Below are positions 17,899-30,114 of a DNA stretch of 64,000 bases, piece after piece. This DNA comes from Methylothermaceae bacteria B42. Its GTDB lineage: Bacteria > Pseudomonadota > Gammaproteobacteria > Methylococcales > Methylothermaceae. The stretch covers positions 1 through 64,000 of the forward strand of contig LSNW01000004.1 of the NCBI GenBank assembly GCA_001566965.1. Reading direction: 5' to 3'. The notes under the pieces are model-generated. The model had not been told where the DNA came from, made no database searches, and worked only from the letters and a program-made list of their open reading frames with translations. Position numbers and translations under genes: made by a program. Numbering within the stretch: the stretch's first letter is position 1; every line of letters begins with the position of its first letter.

Positions 17899-17914
17899 TG
17901 TTTCACGTGAAACA
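17899..17914. promoter_or_regulatory. parS: parS site 2 (ParB binding), perfect consensus
   Basis: TGTTTCACGTGAAACA is a perfect 16-bp palindrome identical to the ParB consensus. ParB binds and spreads here for chromosome segregation with ParA and SMC. It is 23 bases after site 1 and just downstream of mpl. Its presence indicates that the replication origin is probably not far away. Confidence 0.95.
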
Positions 17915-17920
17915 TTAAAT

Positions 17921-19291
17921 TCAAATAGCGTCAAATCTGGATTGGATGGCAGAAATAACAAGTTTGTGAATCCCGCCGAAGCCGCCATTGCTCATAAAGA
18001 TCAAATGATCGCCTGGTTGTACCAGATGCGTTAGCTCATCTGCCAAGGTATTTAAAGATTGAAATATTTTGAAATTAGCACCTCTCTGGGAAATTAGGCT
18101 TGGAGTCCAACGGATATCGGAGGGTGCAAAAATGATAGAAATATCAGCTGCAGCAAGGGATTGTGGGATCTGCTCTGCGTGCATACCCATGCGCATGGTA
18201 TTAGAACGGGGTTCCAGCACGGCAATTATTCTCTGTTCGCCCACTTGAGCACGCAAACCTTCCAAAGTGGTTTCAATAGCAGTTGGGTGATGGGCGAAAT
18301 CGTCATAAACAGAAATTCCGTTGATAACAGCTAATAGCTCCATGCGCCGCTTGACATTTTGAAATTGACATAAAGCATCAACTATGAGAGCTGGAGGAAT
18401 TTCGGTGTGAGCAGCCGCAGCGATAGCAGATAAAGCATTGGAGACGTTATGACGGCCAGTTAGCGTCCATTGAATTTCGCCAAATAGATCCTCATGATGA
18501 AAGACTTCGAAATGAGATCCATCTGGTTCTAGAAGCTTTGCATGCCACTGACAAGAAGGATCAGAAATGGCCGTGTATTCAGTCGGTGTCCAGCATCCCA
18601 TGGCGAATACTTCTTCGAGATTATGGTTGTCCTTGGGGGCGACTATCAAGCCATTGCCCGGGATAGTTCGGATCAGATGATGGAATTGCGTTTGAATTGC
18701 CTTTAGGTCAGGGAAGATATCCGCATGGTCGAATTCCAAGTTGTTTAATACCACCGTGCGGGGTCGGTAGTGAACAAATTTTGAGCGTTTATCAAAAAAT
18801 GCGGTGTCATATTCGTCCGCCTCAATGACAAAAAAAGGTGATTGGCCAAGCCGGGCTGAGCAACCAAAATTCAATGGAACTCCACCAATAAGAAAGCCCG
18901 GGGATTTGCCTGCTACCTCCAATATCCATGCTAGCATGCTGCTAGTGGTGGTCTTGCCATGGGTGCCTGTCACCGCAAGCACCCATCTGGGCTGCAGGGC
19001 CGTCTCTGCAAGCCATTGAGGACCTGAAGTGTAAGGGATATTTTGGTTTAAGACTGCTTCAACTTCAGGATTGCCTCGGGACAGAGCATTGCCAATAATC
19101 ACCAAATCAGGACGGGGTATGAGGTTTTCAGAGGAGTATTCCGACAGTTGTATCCCTGCGTACTCTAGCTGAGTGCTCATGGGAGGGTAGACATTTTTAT
19201 CAGAGCCAGTGACGTGGTGTCCCAGTTCTCTCGCCAATAGCGCAAGGCCGCCCATGAAAGTGCCGCAGATACCTAAAATGTGAATATGCAT
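17921..19291 (-). CDS. mpl: UDP-N-acetylmuramate:L-alanyl-gamma-D-glutamyl-meso-diaminopimelate ligase
   Basis: The 456-residue Mur ligase recycles peptidoglycan by attaching the murein tripeptide to UDP-MurNAc in the cytoplasm. The start MHIHILGICGTFMGGLALLARELG is the Mpl-specific form of the Rossmann N-terminus (MurC has a different version). The ATP P-loop VTGTHGKTTTSSM lies at about 107-119, and EADEYDTAFFDKRSKFVHYRP is characteristic of Mpl. The C-terminal domain carries YDDFAHHPTAI. The length is normal. Its 3' end is 7 bases from parS site 2. Confidence 0.95.
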   Translation of the reverse strand: MHIHILGICGTFMGGLALLARELGHHVTGSDKNVYPPMSTQLEYAGIQLSEYSSENLIPRPDLVIIGNALSRGNPEVEAVLNQNIPYTSGPQWLAETALQPRWVLAVTGTHGKTTTSSMLAWILEVAGKSPGFLIGGVPLNFGCSARLGQSPFFVIEADEYDTAFFDKRSKFVHYRPRTVVLNNLEFDHADIFPDLKAIQTQFHHLIRTIPGNGLIVAPKDNHNLEEVFAMGCWTPTEYTAISDPSCQWHAKLLEPDGSHFEVFHHEDLFGEIQWTLTGRHNVSNALSAIAAAAHTEIPPALIVDALCQFQNVKRRMELLAVINGISVYDDFAHHPTAIETTLEGLRAQVGEQRIIAVLEPRSNTMRMGMHAEQIPQSLAAADISIIFAPSDIRWTPSLISQRGANFKIFQSLNTLADELTHLVQPGDHLIFMSNGGFGGIHKLVISAIQSRFDAI

Positions 19292-19396
19292 GGAATGATA
19301 AGGTTCCGGAATGTATCAAAAGAGTTGATGGTTAGGGAAAAATTATCCCAATAAGATAACAAATACTATTGCAACGAATAGCGTGGGGCGTGTCAA

Positions 19397-19969
19397 TTAG
19401 GATTTGGCAGGTTTCGAAGAGGGGTTATTCTCTTCGGCATTTTCTGATGCGGTTTTGGATTCGGTATCCTTTGTATCTTCGGGTGGGGTTGTATGATTGT
19501 TTTGTTCTTGTTTAGCGTCTTTAGCGCCCGCGCTTTCGAGCAATTGAATGATATTGCTGTAGCCGCGCTGTTTTGCTTTGGCCAGGACAGACTGGCCAGT
19601 TTTGTCCGCGGCATTGATGTCCGCTCCAGAAGCGATGAGAATTTGCGTAACTTTTTCCCACCCTCCGGTAACAGCATCCATGAGTGGGGTAATCCCGCGA
19701 TTATCTGCCGCATTCACATCAGCGCCAAAGCCCAGCAATAATCGAGTGACCTTGGTATTACCAAAAAAGGCGGCGCCCATTAAAGCCGTGCGTCCCGCTT
19801 TTGTCTTTCCATTAACATCAACGCCTTCGAGTAACAGTGCTTCAGTTTTTGACAGTCGGCCTAAACAAGCAGCGGTAAACAGCTCATGTATAGCTTCTGA
19901 AGCCTGGGCGATCCGGCAAAAACACAGCAAGAAAAAGAAGATAATGGAGAGCTTGCTTGCAGAGATCAT
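19397..19969 (-). CDS. Exported ankyrin repeat protein
   Basis: The 190 residues begin with a signal peptide (KLSIIFFFLLCFCRIAQA, cleavage near 23), so the protein is probably periplasmic. About four ankyrin repeats follow, with TALMGAAFFGNTKVTRLLLGFGADVN and TPLMDAVTGGWEKVTQILIASGADIN the clearest. The last 45 residues are a low-complexity tail rich in Glu, Asn, Thr, Ser and Lys. Ankyrin repeats bind partner proteins; the partner is unknown. A possible lipoprotein Cys at about 18 (FCRIAQ) is not in a good lipobox. It stands alone downstream of a 47-residue membrane protein gene. Confidence 0.8.
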   Translation of the reverse strand: MISASKLSIIFFFLLCFCRIAQASEAIHELFTAACLGRLSKTEALLLEGVDVNGKTKAGRTALMGAAFFGNTKVTRLLLGFGADVNAADNRGITPLMDAVTGGWEKVTQILIASGADINAADKTGQSVLAKAKQRGYSNIIQLLESAGAKDAKQEQNNHTTPPEDTKDTESKTASENAEENNPSSKPAKS

Positions 19970-20098
19970 GCTTAAAAGTATTGATGCATATTCTTATGTG
20001 AGCTGCCGAAATAACTATTAAGAAGGATGTAGGCGAAAACCTAAAGGCGCAGGAAGATGTATCAAATGCTTCCTGCGCCAAAAATGGAAATATCCGGG

Positions 20099-20242
20099 CT
20101 AGCTATGGGTTATCCTCTCGTGTGTAGTTATGACATGGATAAACTCTTCCAATAAATAGCCTATGCCGGCAATTGCCATAAACCCCGCAGTGTATGCTAA
20201 AGTAGCTACCCCAATAATTTTAAGCTTCAAATGTTCTGTCAT
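20099..20242 (-). CDS. Small single-span membrane protein, 47 residues
   Basis: This short frame starts at ATG 20242 with GAGAGG 8 bases upstream and ends TAG at 20099. It begins MTEHLKLKIIGVATLAYTAG and has one long hydrophobic helix (about residues 8-33, IIGVATLAYTAGFMAIAGIGYLL) before a charged tail EEFIHVITTHERITHS. I do not recognise it. The good ribosome site, the membrane-protein composition and the free intergenic position support a real gene; comparison with relatives would settle it. It may share a transcript with the ankyrin gene 130 bases downstream. Confidence 0.6.
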   Translation of the reverse strand: MTEHLKLKIIGVATLAYTAGFMAIAGIGYLLEEFIHVITTHERITHS

Positions 20243-20472
20243 TGTCGAGACCTCTCATGTTGTTGGCATTTCATCGTCGTCATAACAACTATAGCTTTTT
20301 GATCTAACAAAAAACTTGACTGAGTTCTCGAAAATCGCAATGCATTTACTTCATTCCGAATATTTGCATTACATTGAGTCTTAAGTTAAAAAATTTCTTA
20401 TTTATTACCCTTACTCGAAGGAATAATTAAAAGCCCTAATTGCTAACTTTGGCGGTTAGGTGGGAGCAAACC

Positions 20473-21291
20473 ATGGCGTATTATGCAATTGGAGATATCC
20501 AAGGTTGTTTTTTTGAACTGCAAAAGCTGCTGGATAAGATTAATTTTGACCCTAGCCAGGATTCGTTATGGTTTACAGGTGACCTAGTCAATCGCGGGCC
20601 TCATTCCTTGGAAACACTACGTTTTGTAAAGGCGCTGGGGGAAAGGGCCGTGACGGTGCTCGGAAATCATGATTTGCATTTATTAGCGGTTGCCTATGGG
20701 CAGCCCTATAAAAACCAAGAAGAACTTGCTGACATTTTGGAAGCCCCAGACCGCCAAGAACTCATCGACTGGCTTAAGAAACGGCCATTATTGCACTGCG
20801 ATGGCCGTTACTGCATGATTCACGCTGGCCTTCCTCCTCAGTGGGACATGAAGGAAGCGTCTCAGCGTGCCCAAGAAGTGGAAGCGGTGTTGCGTGGAGA
20901 GGAAATGCCTGACTTTATCCGTCATATGTATGGGGACACCCCCACACGCTGGTGCGACGATCTATCCGGTTGGGATCGGCTACGCTTCATCGTCAATTGC
21001 TTTACGCGCCTGCGCTATTGTGACCGGGACGGTAATTTAGCCCTCAACTATACAGGACCCCCGGGTTCGCAGCCCGAGCATTTAATACCTTGGTTTAGAG
21101 TTCCAGGTCGGAAGAGCGAAGGCCAGGAAATTATCTTTGGCCATTGGTCCACCTTGGGGTTTGTGGCAGAAAATGGTTGTTATGGCATCGATACTGGATG
21201 TCTATGGGGAGGGCAGTTGACGGCACTGCGTCTGGATGGGGAGATGTACCGGGTGAGCATTGATTGCCCTTGCTATAAGCAGCCGGGGTAA
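20473..21291 (+). CDS. apaH: Symmetrical bis(5'-nucleosyl)-tetraphosphatase (Ap4A hydrolase)
   Basis: The 272-residue calcineurin-like phosphoesterase has the metal-binding motifs in order: GDIQGC near 7-12, FTGDLVNRGP near 36-45, GNHDLHLLAVA near 65-75 and later IHAGLPPQW. It splits Ap4A into two ADP, and in some bacteria Np4-capped RNA. The ATG at 20473 is chosen because GGGAG lies 7 bases upstream and the protein then begins MAYYAIGDIQG; an earlier in-frame TTG would add 11 atypical residues. It converges with folA across a hairpin that spans both stop codons. Confidence 0.95.
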   Translation: MAYYAIGDIQGCFFELQKLLDKINFDPSQDSLWFTGDLVNRGPHSLETLRFVKALGERAVTVLGNHDLHLLAVAYGQPYKNQEELADILEAPDRQELIDWLKKRPLLHCDGRYCMIHAGLPPQWDMKEASQRAQEVEAVLRGEEMPDFIRHMYGDTPTRWCDDLSGWDRLRFIVNCFTRLRYCDRDGNLALNYTGPPGSQPEHLIPWFRVPGRKSEGQEIIFGHWSTLGFVAENGCYGIDTGCLWGGQLTALRLDGEMYRVSIDCPCYKQPG

Positions 21292-21337
21292 CCCGAATAT
21301 TGCGCCAGCATTCCGGAAGATGGCGTAATTTCGGGTT
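21290..21337. terminator. Hairpin shared by convergent apaH and folA
   Basis: AACCCGAA (21290-21297) pairs with TTCGGGTT (21330-21337), and inner CGCCA/TGGCG extends the stem with small bulges. The arms include parts of both stop codons. It probably ends transcripts from both sides, although T-tracts are short. Confidence 0.6.
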
Positions 21338-21821
21338 AAACTCTCTCGAGTTGGATAAAGCTATAAGGATGCGGGAAGCCTTCTTGATCCGGTGGGTGGT
21401 CTTCCCGGGAAATTTCTTGCCACTGGACTGGTTCCCAAAGGGGGAAAAAAGTATCCCCTGGAAATTCCGCATGAATTAAAGTCAGGTACAGCGTTTCGGC
21501 ATCCGGTAACAAGGCTTCGTATAATTCGGCACCGCCAATCACCATAACCTCGTCTCCCTCCGCTAGTGATATCCCTATTTCAATGGAACTTGCAACGGTG
21601 CAATTTGGTGCCTGAAACTGGCGATTGCGGGTGACAATGATATTTTGCCTGCCTGGCAGTGGGCGACCAATGGCTTCAAAGGTTTTCCGCCCCATCAAAA
21701 TGGGTTTGCCCCAGGTAATTTGACGAAAACGCTTCAGGTCTGCTGATAAGTGCCAAGGCATTTCCCCTTGGTGCCCAATCACCCGGTTCCTCGCCATGGC
21801 GGCAATCATTGATATTTTCAT
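21336..21821 (-). CDS. folA: Dihydrofolate reductase
   Basis: The 161-residue enzyme reduces dihydrofolate to tetrahydrofolate with NADPH. Visible motifs are MISMIAAMARNRVIG-type wording at the start, GEMPWHLSADLKRF with the catalytic acidic position near 27, GRKTFEAIGRPLPGR and VIGGAELYEALLP. The ATG overlaps the thyA stop by one base (TAATG), so translation is coupled: thymidylate synthase oxidises the folate that this enzyme regenerates. The length is standard for chromosomal type I enzymes. Confidence 0.97.
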   Translation of the reverse strand: MKISMIAAMARNRVIGHQGEMPWHLSADLKRFRQITWGKPILMGRKTFEAIGRPLPGRQNIIVTRNRQFQAPNCTVASSIEIGISLAEGDEVMVIGGAELYEALLPDAETLYLTLIHAEFPGDTFFPLWEPVQWQEISREDHPPDQEGFPHPYSFIQLERV

Positions 21822-22615
21822 TACACCGCCACTGGGGCTTTAATGTGAGGATGGGCATTATAGTTATGGAGCTTAAAGTCTTCAAAGCGGTATTCAAACA
21901 GGGAAGACGGGGTTCTTGCAATTTCCAATTGCGGCGGTTCATGGGGTTTACGCTGTAACTGAAGGCGGGCTTGGCTTAGGTGATTAGAGTAAAGATGCAC
22001 ATCCCCACCATTCCAGATCACTTCCCCCGGCGCCAGGTGACACTGCTGCGCGACCATGTGCGTCAGCAAAGCATAACTGGCGATATTGAAAGGCAGTCCC
22101 AGGAAAACATCAACCGAGCGCATATTAAATAGACAAGATAGCTTGCCGCCTGCCACATAAAATTGATAGGCGTAGTGACATGGCGGCAGAGCCATATCCT
22201 CCAACTCACCCACATTCCAGGCATTCACCAATAAACGGCGGGAATCAGGCGTGCGCTTGATGGCTTCAATGACCTGAGATAATTGATCGATCGTTTCCCC
22301 CCGGCGGTTTTTCCAAGCTCGCCATTGGCGGCCATACACCGGGCCCAGTTCTCCATTTTTATCGGCCCACTCGTCCCAAATGGTTACGCCGTGCTCCCGA
22401 AGGTAACCGACATTGGTGCTGCCCGAGAGAAACCATAGTAATTCGTGAACAATGGAAGGCCAGTGCAGCTTTTTGGTCGTTAGGAGCGGGAATCCTTTGC
22501 TTAAATCAAAACGCAGCTGGCGGCCGAAAACACTTAGTGTTCCCGTGCCGGTCCGGTCATCCTTAGGGGTACCGTTTTCAAGAATGTCATTCAGTAACTC
22601 AAGATAGACTTGCAT
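21821..22615 (-). CDS. thyA: Thymidylate synthase
   Basis: The 264 residues equal the E. coli length. The enzyme methylates dUMP to dTMP using methylene-tetrahydrofolate. The start [20 protein letters not shown] is typical. [13 protein letters not shown] contains the catalytic Cys, and [17 protein letters not shown] is the folate/dUMP segment. The frame is open far upstream, but that part overlaps lgt and is not thyA. The ATG at 22615 is two bases after the lgt stop. Part of the gyrB-lgt-thyA-folA run. Confidence 0.98.
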   Translation of the reverse strand: MQVYLELLNDILENGTPKDDRTGTGTLSVFGRQLRFDLSKGFPLLTTKKLHWPSIVHELLWFLSGSTNVGYLREHGVTIWDEWADKNGELGPVYGRQWRAWKNRRGETIDQLSQVIEAIKRTPDSRRLLVNAWNVGELEDMALPPCHYAYQFYVAGGKLSCLFNMRSVDVFLGLPFNIASYALLTHMVAQQCHLAPGEVIWNGGDVHLYSNHLSQARLQLQRKPHEPPQLEIARTPSSLFEYRFEDFKLHNYNAHPHIKAPVAV

Positions 22616-22617
22616 TA

Positions 22618-23415
22618 TCAGCTTTGAGAATGGAGAGGGGCAAGGCGCCGATAGGCGAGCAGCATCAAAGCCAGTCCAGCCAGGATCATGGGAAAGGATA
22701 ACAATTGCCCCATGGTCAACCAGCCGAATGCCAAATAGCCGATATGGGCATCTGGTTCCCGTACGAATTCGATAGCAAAGCGGAATACGCCGTATAGCAA
22801 TAAAAATAATCCAGAAACCGCCTTTTCCGGACGCGGCTTGCTGGAGTAGATCCAAAGCACGGTAAATAACACCAAACCTTCCAGCAACGCCTCATAGAGT
22901 TGGGAAGGGTGGCGAGGAAAAGGACCGCCTCCGGGGAAAACCATGGCCCAGGGAACTTCACTCACCTTCCCCCACAACTCACCGTTAATGAAGTTTCCGA
23001 GCCGGCCGGTGAATAATCCAATGGGGACAAAAGGCGCGATAAAATCGGTGACCTCAAAAAACCGTTTTTGATGTTTGCGTCCAAACAGCCACATCGCTGT
23101 TAATACGCCAATTAACCCGCCGTGAAAGGACATGCCCCCTTCCCATACTTTAAAAAAACTGACGGGATCCGATACCAGCGTTGGCAGGTTGTAAAAAAGC
23201 ATGTAACCGATTCTGCCCCCCAGAATCACTCCCAGAGCACCGTAGAAAATCAGATCATCGACCTGCTCCGAAGTCCATCCCATGAGCCGTTTTATGCGCC
23301 AGCGCGCCAGTACCCAGGCCCCAAGGAAACCAATCACGTACATCAATCCGTACCAATGGACTTTCAGCGGGCCAAGCTGGACGGCTACTGGATCGATGTT
23401 TGGATAGGTAATCAT
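22618..23415 (-). CDS. lgt: Prolipoprotein diacylglyceryl transferase
   Basis: The 265-residue inner-membrane enzyme transfers diacylglycerol to the lipobox Cys of prolipoproteins. The diagnostic Lgt signature [13 protein letters not shown] lies near 138-150, with [11 protein letters not shown] near 20-30 and [12 protein letters not shown] near 186-197. Seven hydrophobic segments are apparent. It starts 5 bases after gyrB and ends 2 bases before thyA, so it is within a tight operon. The length is normal. Confidence 0.97.
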   Translation of the reverse strand: MITYPNIDPVAVQLGPLKVHWYGLMYVIGFLGAWVLARWRIKRLMGWTSEQVDDLIFYGALGVILGGRIGYMLFYNLPTLVSDPVSFFKVWEGGMSFHGGLIGVLTAMWLFGRKHQKRFFEVTDFIAPFVPIGLFTGRLGNFINGELWGKVSEVPWAMVFPGGGPFPRHPSQLYEALLEGLVLFTVLWIYSSKPRPEKAVSGLFLLLYGVFRFAIEFVREPDAHIGYLAFGWLTMGQLLSFPMILAGLALMLLAYRRLAPLHSQS

Positions 23416-23420
23416 GAGGG

Positions 23421-26932
<3,512 letters not shown>

Positions 26933-27005
26933 GCCAGTATGATACCCCAACTGGAGTTTTGTTCAGGGGCGTTAGAATGCAGATAGGCTTGTGTCCAAAT
27001 TTTTA

Positions 27006-27034
27006 AGGAAAGACTGAATAATTCAGTGTTTCCT
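27006..27034. terminator. Palindrome D, copy 2, terminator-like
   Basis: AGGAAAGACTGAA (27006-27018) and TTCAGTGTTTCCT (27022-27034) pair at 12 of 13 positions around a TAA loop. It immediately follows the stop of the minus-strand 483-residue gene and, read that way, is followed by TAAAAATTT. It probably separates that gene from recF. Confidence 0.65.
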
Positions 27035-28485
27035 CAATGGGTCAATTGGTAGGCACAAAAATCCGTGCCCCATTCCAATAATCTGGTTACCGTATAGGTG
27101 GTTTGCCCCACTTCTATTGTCGTGGCATGTTTGATTTTTACCGGAGGCAACAACAACTCCTTGCGCTCTTTTATCAATATTCCCGGAATATCCAACCATT
27201 GCTTGGGGAGTTGTACCAGCATTTTTTCCATCTTCCCGGAAAAGCATTCCAGGCCATATAAGGTCCGGTTCATTCGAATGCCGGGTTGAATCCAGCGAAC
27301 GGCGGCGATGATAAAACTTTCATCCAGCATTTTTAAAACCACCAGATCCCCTCGCTCCAATAGCTTGTCATCGGCATCTAGCAAGGCAAAGTCATTCTCC
27401 TTGTTGGAAAGCAAAGAATATTCCACCCAGCGTTTCACCAACGTTCTGCGCTTTTTTTCACCAGCGTTAAGGGGGGATGGGAAATCCTCCGAATGCGGGA
27501 TTTCACTTCCATCAGGAGCTAATTCAAAGTCCGGCACCTGGAGCCAGTGACTTTCGTTTTCACGAGAGCCATGGTATCGATCTAGCTCCTTTTCAATGGT
27601 GTGCCAACCAATCCACACCTCCCTCACCTGGCGTTTCATCGGGTAGTTTTGGATTGAAGCACGAGCACCCGCATAACGGGTAAGTTGTTCAGTCATAGCT
27701 TGTGGCAGGAGCAGGGTTTCAGGAGGGTGAAAGGAGAATCTCAGCTGTGCCGGGTCTTCAGGTTGGCCAGAGGTATTTGGGGTTGGTCCCTCGTTTTGTG
27801 CCGGCTCTATTGTCCAAACATTTTGCTTGTCTTTGGGATTGGTATCGATCAAATGGTTATTTTGGAGCACAAAATCGAATAGTCGGCGGGCGGAAAAGGG
27901 ATCAAAACGGGTGGGTAACAGCGCCATAAAAGCGGCGTTACATTTAAATTGATCAAAAGGGCTTAGTATGGCTTGCTTTCCTAGCACGGGATCGTGAACA
28001 TTTTGCCTCAGCCAATCTTGTTGCCTCCCCAGCAGAAAAACAGCATTATGACGGCGCCACAGGCTAGAAGATACGGCTTCACCCATTTGCACCATATGCA
28101 GTAGCACACGCCCCAGGGAAAGCAGTGCTTTTTGCGCAAAAGAAGCCTGGAAAGATAAATCTTGATTTTCTGAATGGGTTAGCAAAGATTCATAGCCTTG
28201 TGCCAGTTCGTAGTGTAAAAAAACACACAATTTGGCCATCTTCCTGAAATTGGGAGGCAAAGGGTAAGTTGCCAGGGTGAATGCTTTTTCCAGAGAGTTG
28301 GTGCACTGAAAAAGCGGTTCCCGGAGCAGCTCCAAAATCTCGTTAGTAGTCTGAAAAGCGTGGTCTTCGGCATTGAGTTGTTGCAAGATTGCATAGAGAT
28401 TTTTTCCGAAATTATGCGTACGTCCTTTGCTGAGCGTTGTCAGTTGTTGTTGGACTTCTTGTGGGTTTAATGGGGATTGAGACAT
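27034..28485 (-). CDS. Uncharacterised 483-residue protein upstream of recF
   Basis: I cannot assign a family with confidence. The N-terminal 230 residues are helical and look soluble (LHYELAQGYESLLTH, LLSLGRVLLHMVQMGEAV). A proline-rich linker at about 222-245 and a second helical/beta part follow. The last 150 residues are beta-rich (GDLVVLKMLDESFIIAAVRWIQPG, then RTLYGLECFSGKMEKMLVQLP), which resembles the layout of PilZ-type or other small barrel domains but lacks a clear RxxxR motif. There is no signal peptide. It ends at a palindrome D terminator before recF. Confidence 0.7.
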   Translation of the reverse strand: MSQSPLNPQEVQQQLTTLSKGRTHNFGKNLYAILQQLNAEDHAFQTTNEILELLREPLFQCTNSLEKAFTLATYPLPPNFRKMAKLCVFLHYELAQGYESLLTHSENQDLSFQASFAQKALLSLGRVLLHMVQMGEAVSSSLWRRHNAVFLLGRQQDWLRQNVHDPVLGKQAILSPFDQFKCNAAFMALLPTRFDPFSARRLFDFVLQNNHLIDTNPKDKQNVWTIEPAQNEGPTPNTSGQPEDPAQLRFSFHPPETLLLPQAMTEQLTRYAGARASIQNYPMKRQVREVWIGWHTIEKELDRYHGSRENESHWLQVPDFELAPDGSEIPHSEDFPSPLNAGEKKRRTLVKRWVEYSLLSNKENDFALLDADDKLLERGDLVVLKMLDESFIIAAVRWIQPGIRMNRTLYGLECFSGKMEKMLVQLPKQWLDIPGILIKERKELLLPPVKIKHATTIEVGQTTYTVTRLLEWGTDFCAYQLTH

Positions 28486-28526
28486 GGGCGAGCAGCTCTG
28501 GCCGAAAGAATTTTGAAATTATTAAA

Positions 28527-28692
28527 ACCTAAATTCTGAAAGTGTTTCGGCATTCGGCTGCCAAATCAAGCCTTTATGCTGCGTTGGCTGCACCAATTTT
28601 ATGCTCGAAGTAGCGCTGCCACGCCTGCGCGAAAATTGGCTTGCTGCCTTGCCTGACACCCTCGGTGCTCGAATCACTTGCACAATTTAGGT
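28527..28692 (+). repeat. Dispersed palindromic element A, copy 1
   Basis: This 166-bp non-coding element is bounded by ACCTAAATTCTGAAAGTG and, inverted, CACTTGCACAATTTAGGT. Inside is a second inverted pair CCAATTTT/AAAATTGG. Apart from a short insertion it is nearly identical to copy 2 at 45633-45810. It occupies the middle of the 341-base gap between the 483-residue gene and the quinone reductase gene (28486-28826), in which nothing else is visible. Confidence 0.85.
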
Positions 28693-28826
28693 AAAAAGTG
28701 ACTTTCAGTCTTTAAATATAGCTTTCCGTGGCAAAAATAGCCAACAAAGCACCGTTTTTGAATATGCCCAACATGCTTGTATAGGCTTGGCTGTTTAAAA
28801 ATGATAGATAAGATGCCCAATTTAAG

Positions 28827-29807
28827 TCAGGGAAGTAGCAGGATTTTCCCTATATGTTCACTTGATTCCATCATTCGATGGGCATCAGCCGCTTTTTCCA
28901 GGGGAAATGTAGCATGGATGATGGGCTTGACTTCCGCCTTTTCTAACAACGGCCACACCTGTTCGCGTAGCGATGTTGCAATAGTCGCTTTTTCAGAGAC
29001 ACTGCGGGGCCTCAAGGTGGAGCCTGTTATAGTCAGATGTTTGACCAGGATAGGCAATAGATTGATTTCGCTTTTTGTACCTCCTTGTAGCCCGATAATC
29101 ACTAAGCGCCCATGCTTGGCCAAAATTTTAAAATGGGATTGTAAGTATGGACCACCAATAATATCCAATATCACATCAACCCCATCGCCTTGGGTTAATT
29201 CATCAATCCGTTGGGCAAAATCCGCACAGCGGTAATTGATCGCTTCAAATACCCCTAATTGTTCGCAAAACTGACATTTTTTGTCACTGCCGCAAGTAGA
29301 AAAAATTTGGGCTTTTCGAAGCGCCTTGGCTAATTGAATCGCCATAGTGCCAATTCCGCTAGTGCCCCCGTGAATTAGCAGGCGCTCCCCCAAGCCGAGC
29401 TTTCCCAGCTCAAACAAATTGGCCCAAACGGTAAAGCACGCCTCGGGTAGCGCTGCCGCCTGGATCAAATCCAGCGAATGCGGGATCGGCAAACACAAAG
29501 GTGCGGCAGCGACGCAGTATTCAGCATAACCACCCCCTGTCACCAGTGCGCAAACCTTATCCCCGGCTTGCCAGGTATGGACGCCACTACCAACAGCCAT
29601 GATCTCGCCTGCTATTTCCAGCCCTGGAATTTCAGAAGCGCCCGGGGGCGGGGGGTATCGCCCCATCCGTTGCAATATATCCGGCCGATTAACCCCGGCC
29701 GCGGCAACCTTGATCAAAACCTCATCGTGCTTGGGTTTAGGGGGTGGCCGCTGGGCCAGCTGTAAAACATCAGGGCCGCCTGGTTGCGTGATCTCTATGA
29801 CTCTCAT
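28827..29807 (-). CDS. NAD(P)H quinone oxidoreductase, zinc-independent MDR family (PIG3-like)
   Basis: The 326-residue medium-chain dehydrogenase/reductase carries the quinone reductase signature: AAGVNRPDILQRMGRYPPPPG near 35-55, an N-terminal GroES-like domain, then the Rossmann motif LLIHGGTSGIGTMAIQLAKAL near 142-162. SDKKCQFCEQLG and DVILDIIGGPYL follow. Zinc ligands of alcohol dehydrogenases are absent. This subgroup (TIGR02824, PIG3) reduces quinones with NADPH. It is a single gene, divergent from the acyltransferase gene. The natural substrate is not known. Confidence 0.88.
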   Translation of the reverse strand: MRVIEITQPGGPDVLQLAQRPPPKPKHDEVLIKVAAAGVNRPDILQRMGRYPPPPGASEIPGLEIAGEIMAVGSGVHTWQAGDKVCALVTGGGYAEYCVAAAPLCLPIPHSLDLIQAAALPEACFTVWANLFELGKLGLGERLLIHGGTSGIGTMAIQLAKALRKAQIFSTCGSDKKCQFCEQLGVFEAINYRCADFAQRIDELTQGDGVDVILDIIGGPYLQSHFKILAKHGRLVIIGLQGGTKSEINLLPILVKHLTITGSTLRPRSVSEKATIATSLREQVWPLLEKAEVKPIIHATFPLEKAADAHRMMESSEHIGKILLLP

Positions 29808-30114
29808 GTTGGGGTTGTCGCTACTTCATTGAGAATTATGAATATAAATAATATCTTACGGGCGCGTCAGTTTCCTGACATAATTGGAAATTCTACTTTG
29901 TTGACTGTCGTTTTTTGGCGACGCTAAATTACCTTAAAAATCAATCGTTTATATTTTTTACGTTGGTACGCGTCACCTTTTGGCGTCAAGATTACCAAAA
30001 AATTATCTGTTATGGGCTGTAATCCCTAGCTATAGCTGGCGCCAAAATATTGGCATGCAAACTGCATTGGTTCATGCAATGTTAAGCAAAAAGGTTATTA
30101 AGGGAGGCTCGACG
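29808..30114. other. Intergenic region between the quinone reductase and acyltransferase genes
   Basis: This 307-base AT-rich gap lies between divergent genes. A weak promoter toward the acyltransferase may exist: TTGACT near 29901, then CTAAAT after 17 bases. A small stem GTCG/CGAC lies in its spacer. The frame upstream of the acyltransferase ATG is open from about 29980 but its residues are unlike the family, so I read it as leader. Nothing else is supported. Confidence 0.3.

Noticed and set aside
22616-22855. N-terminal extension of thymidylate synthase by about 80 residues
   Set aside because: The extension lies in another frame of lgt and has no thyA homology; the ATG at 22615 gives the exact family length.
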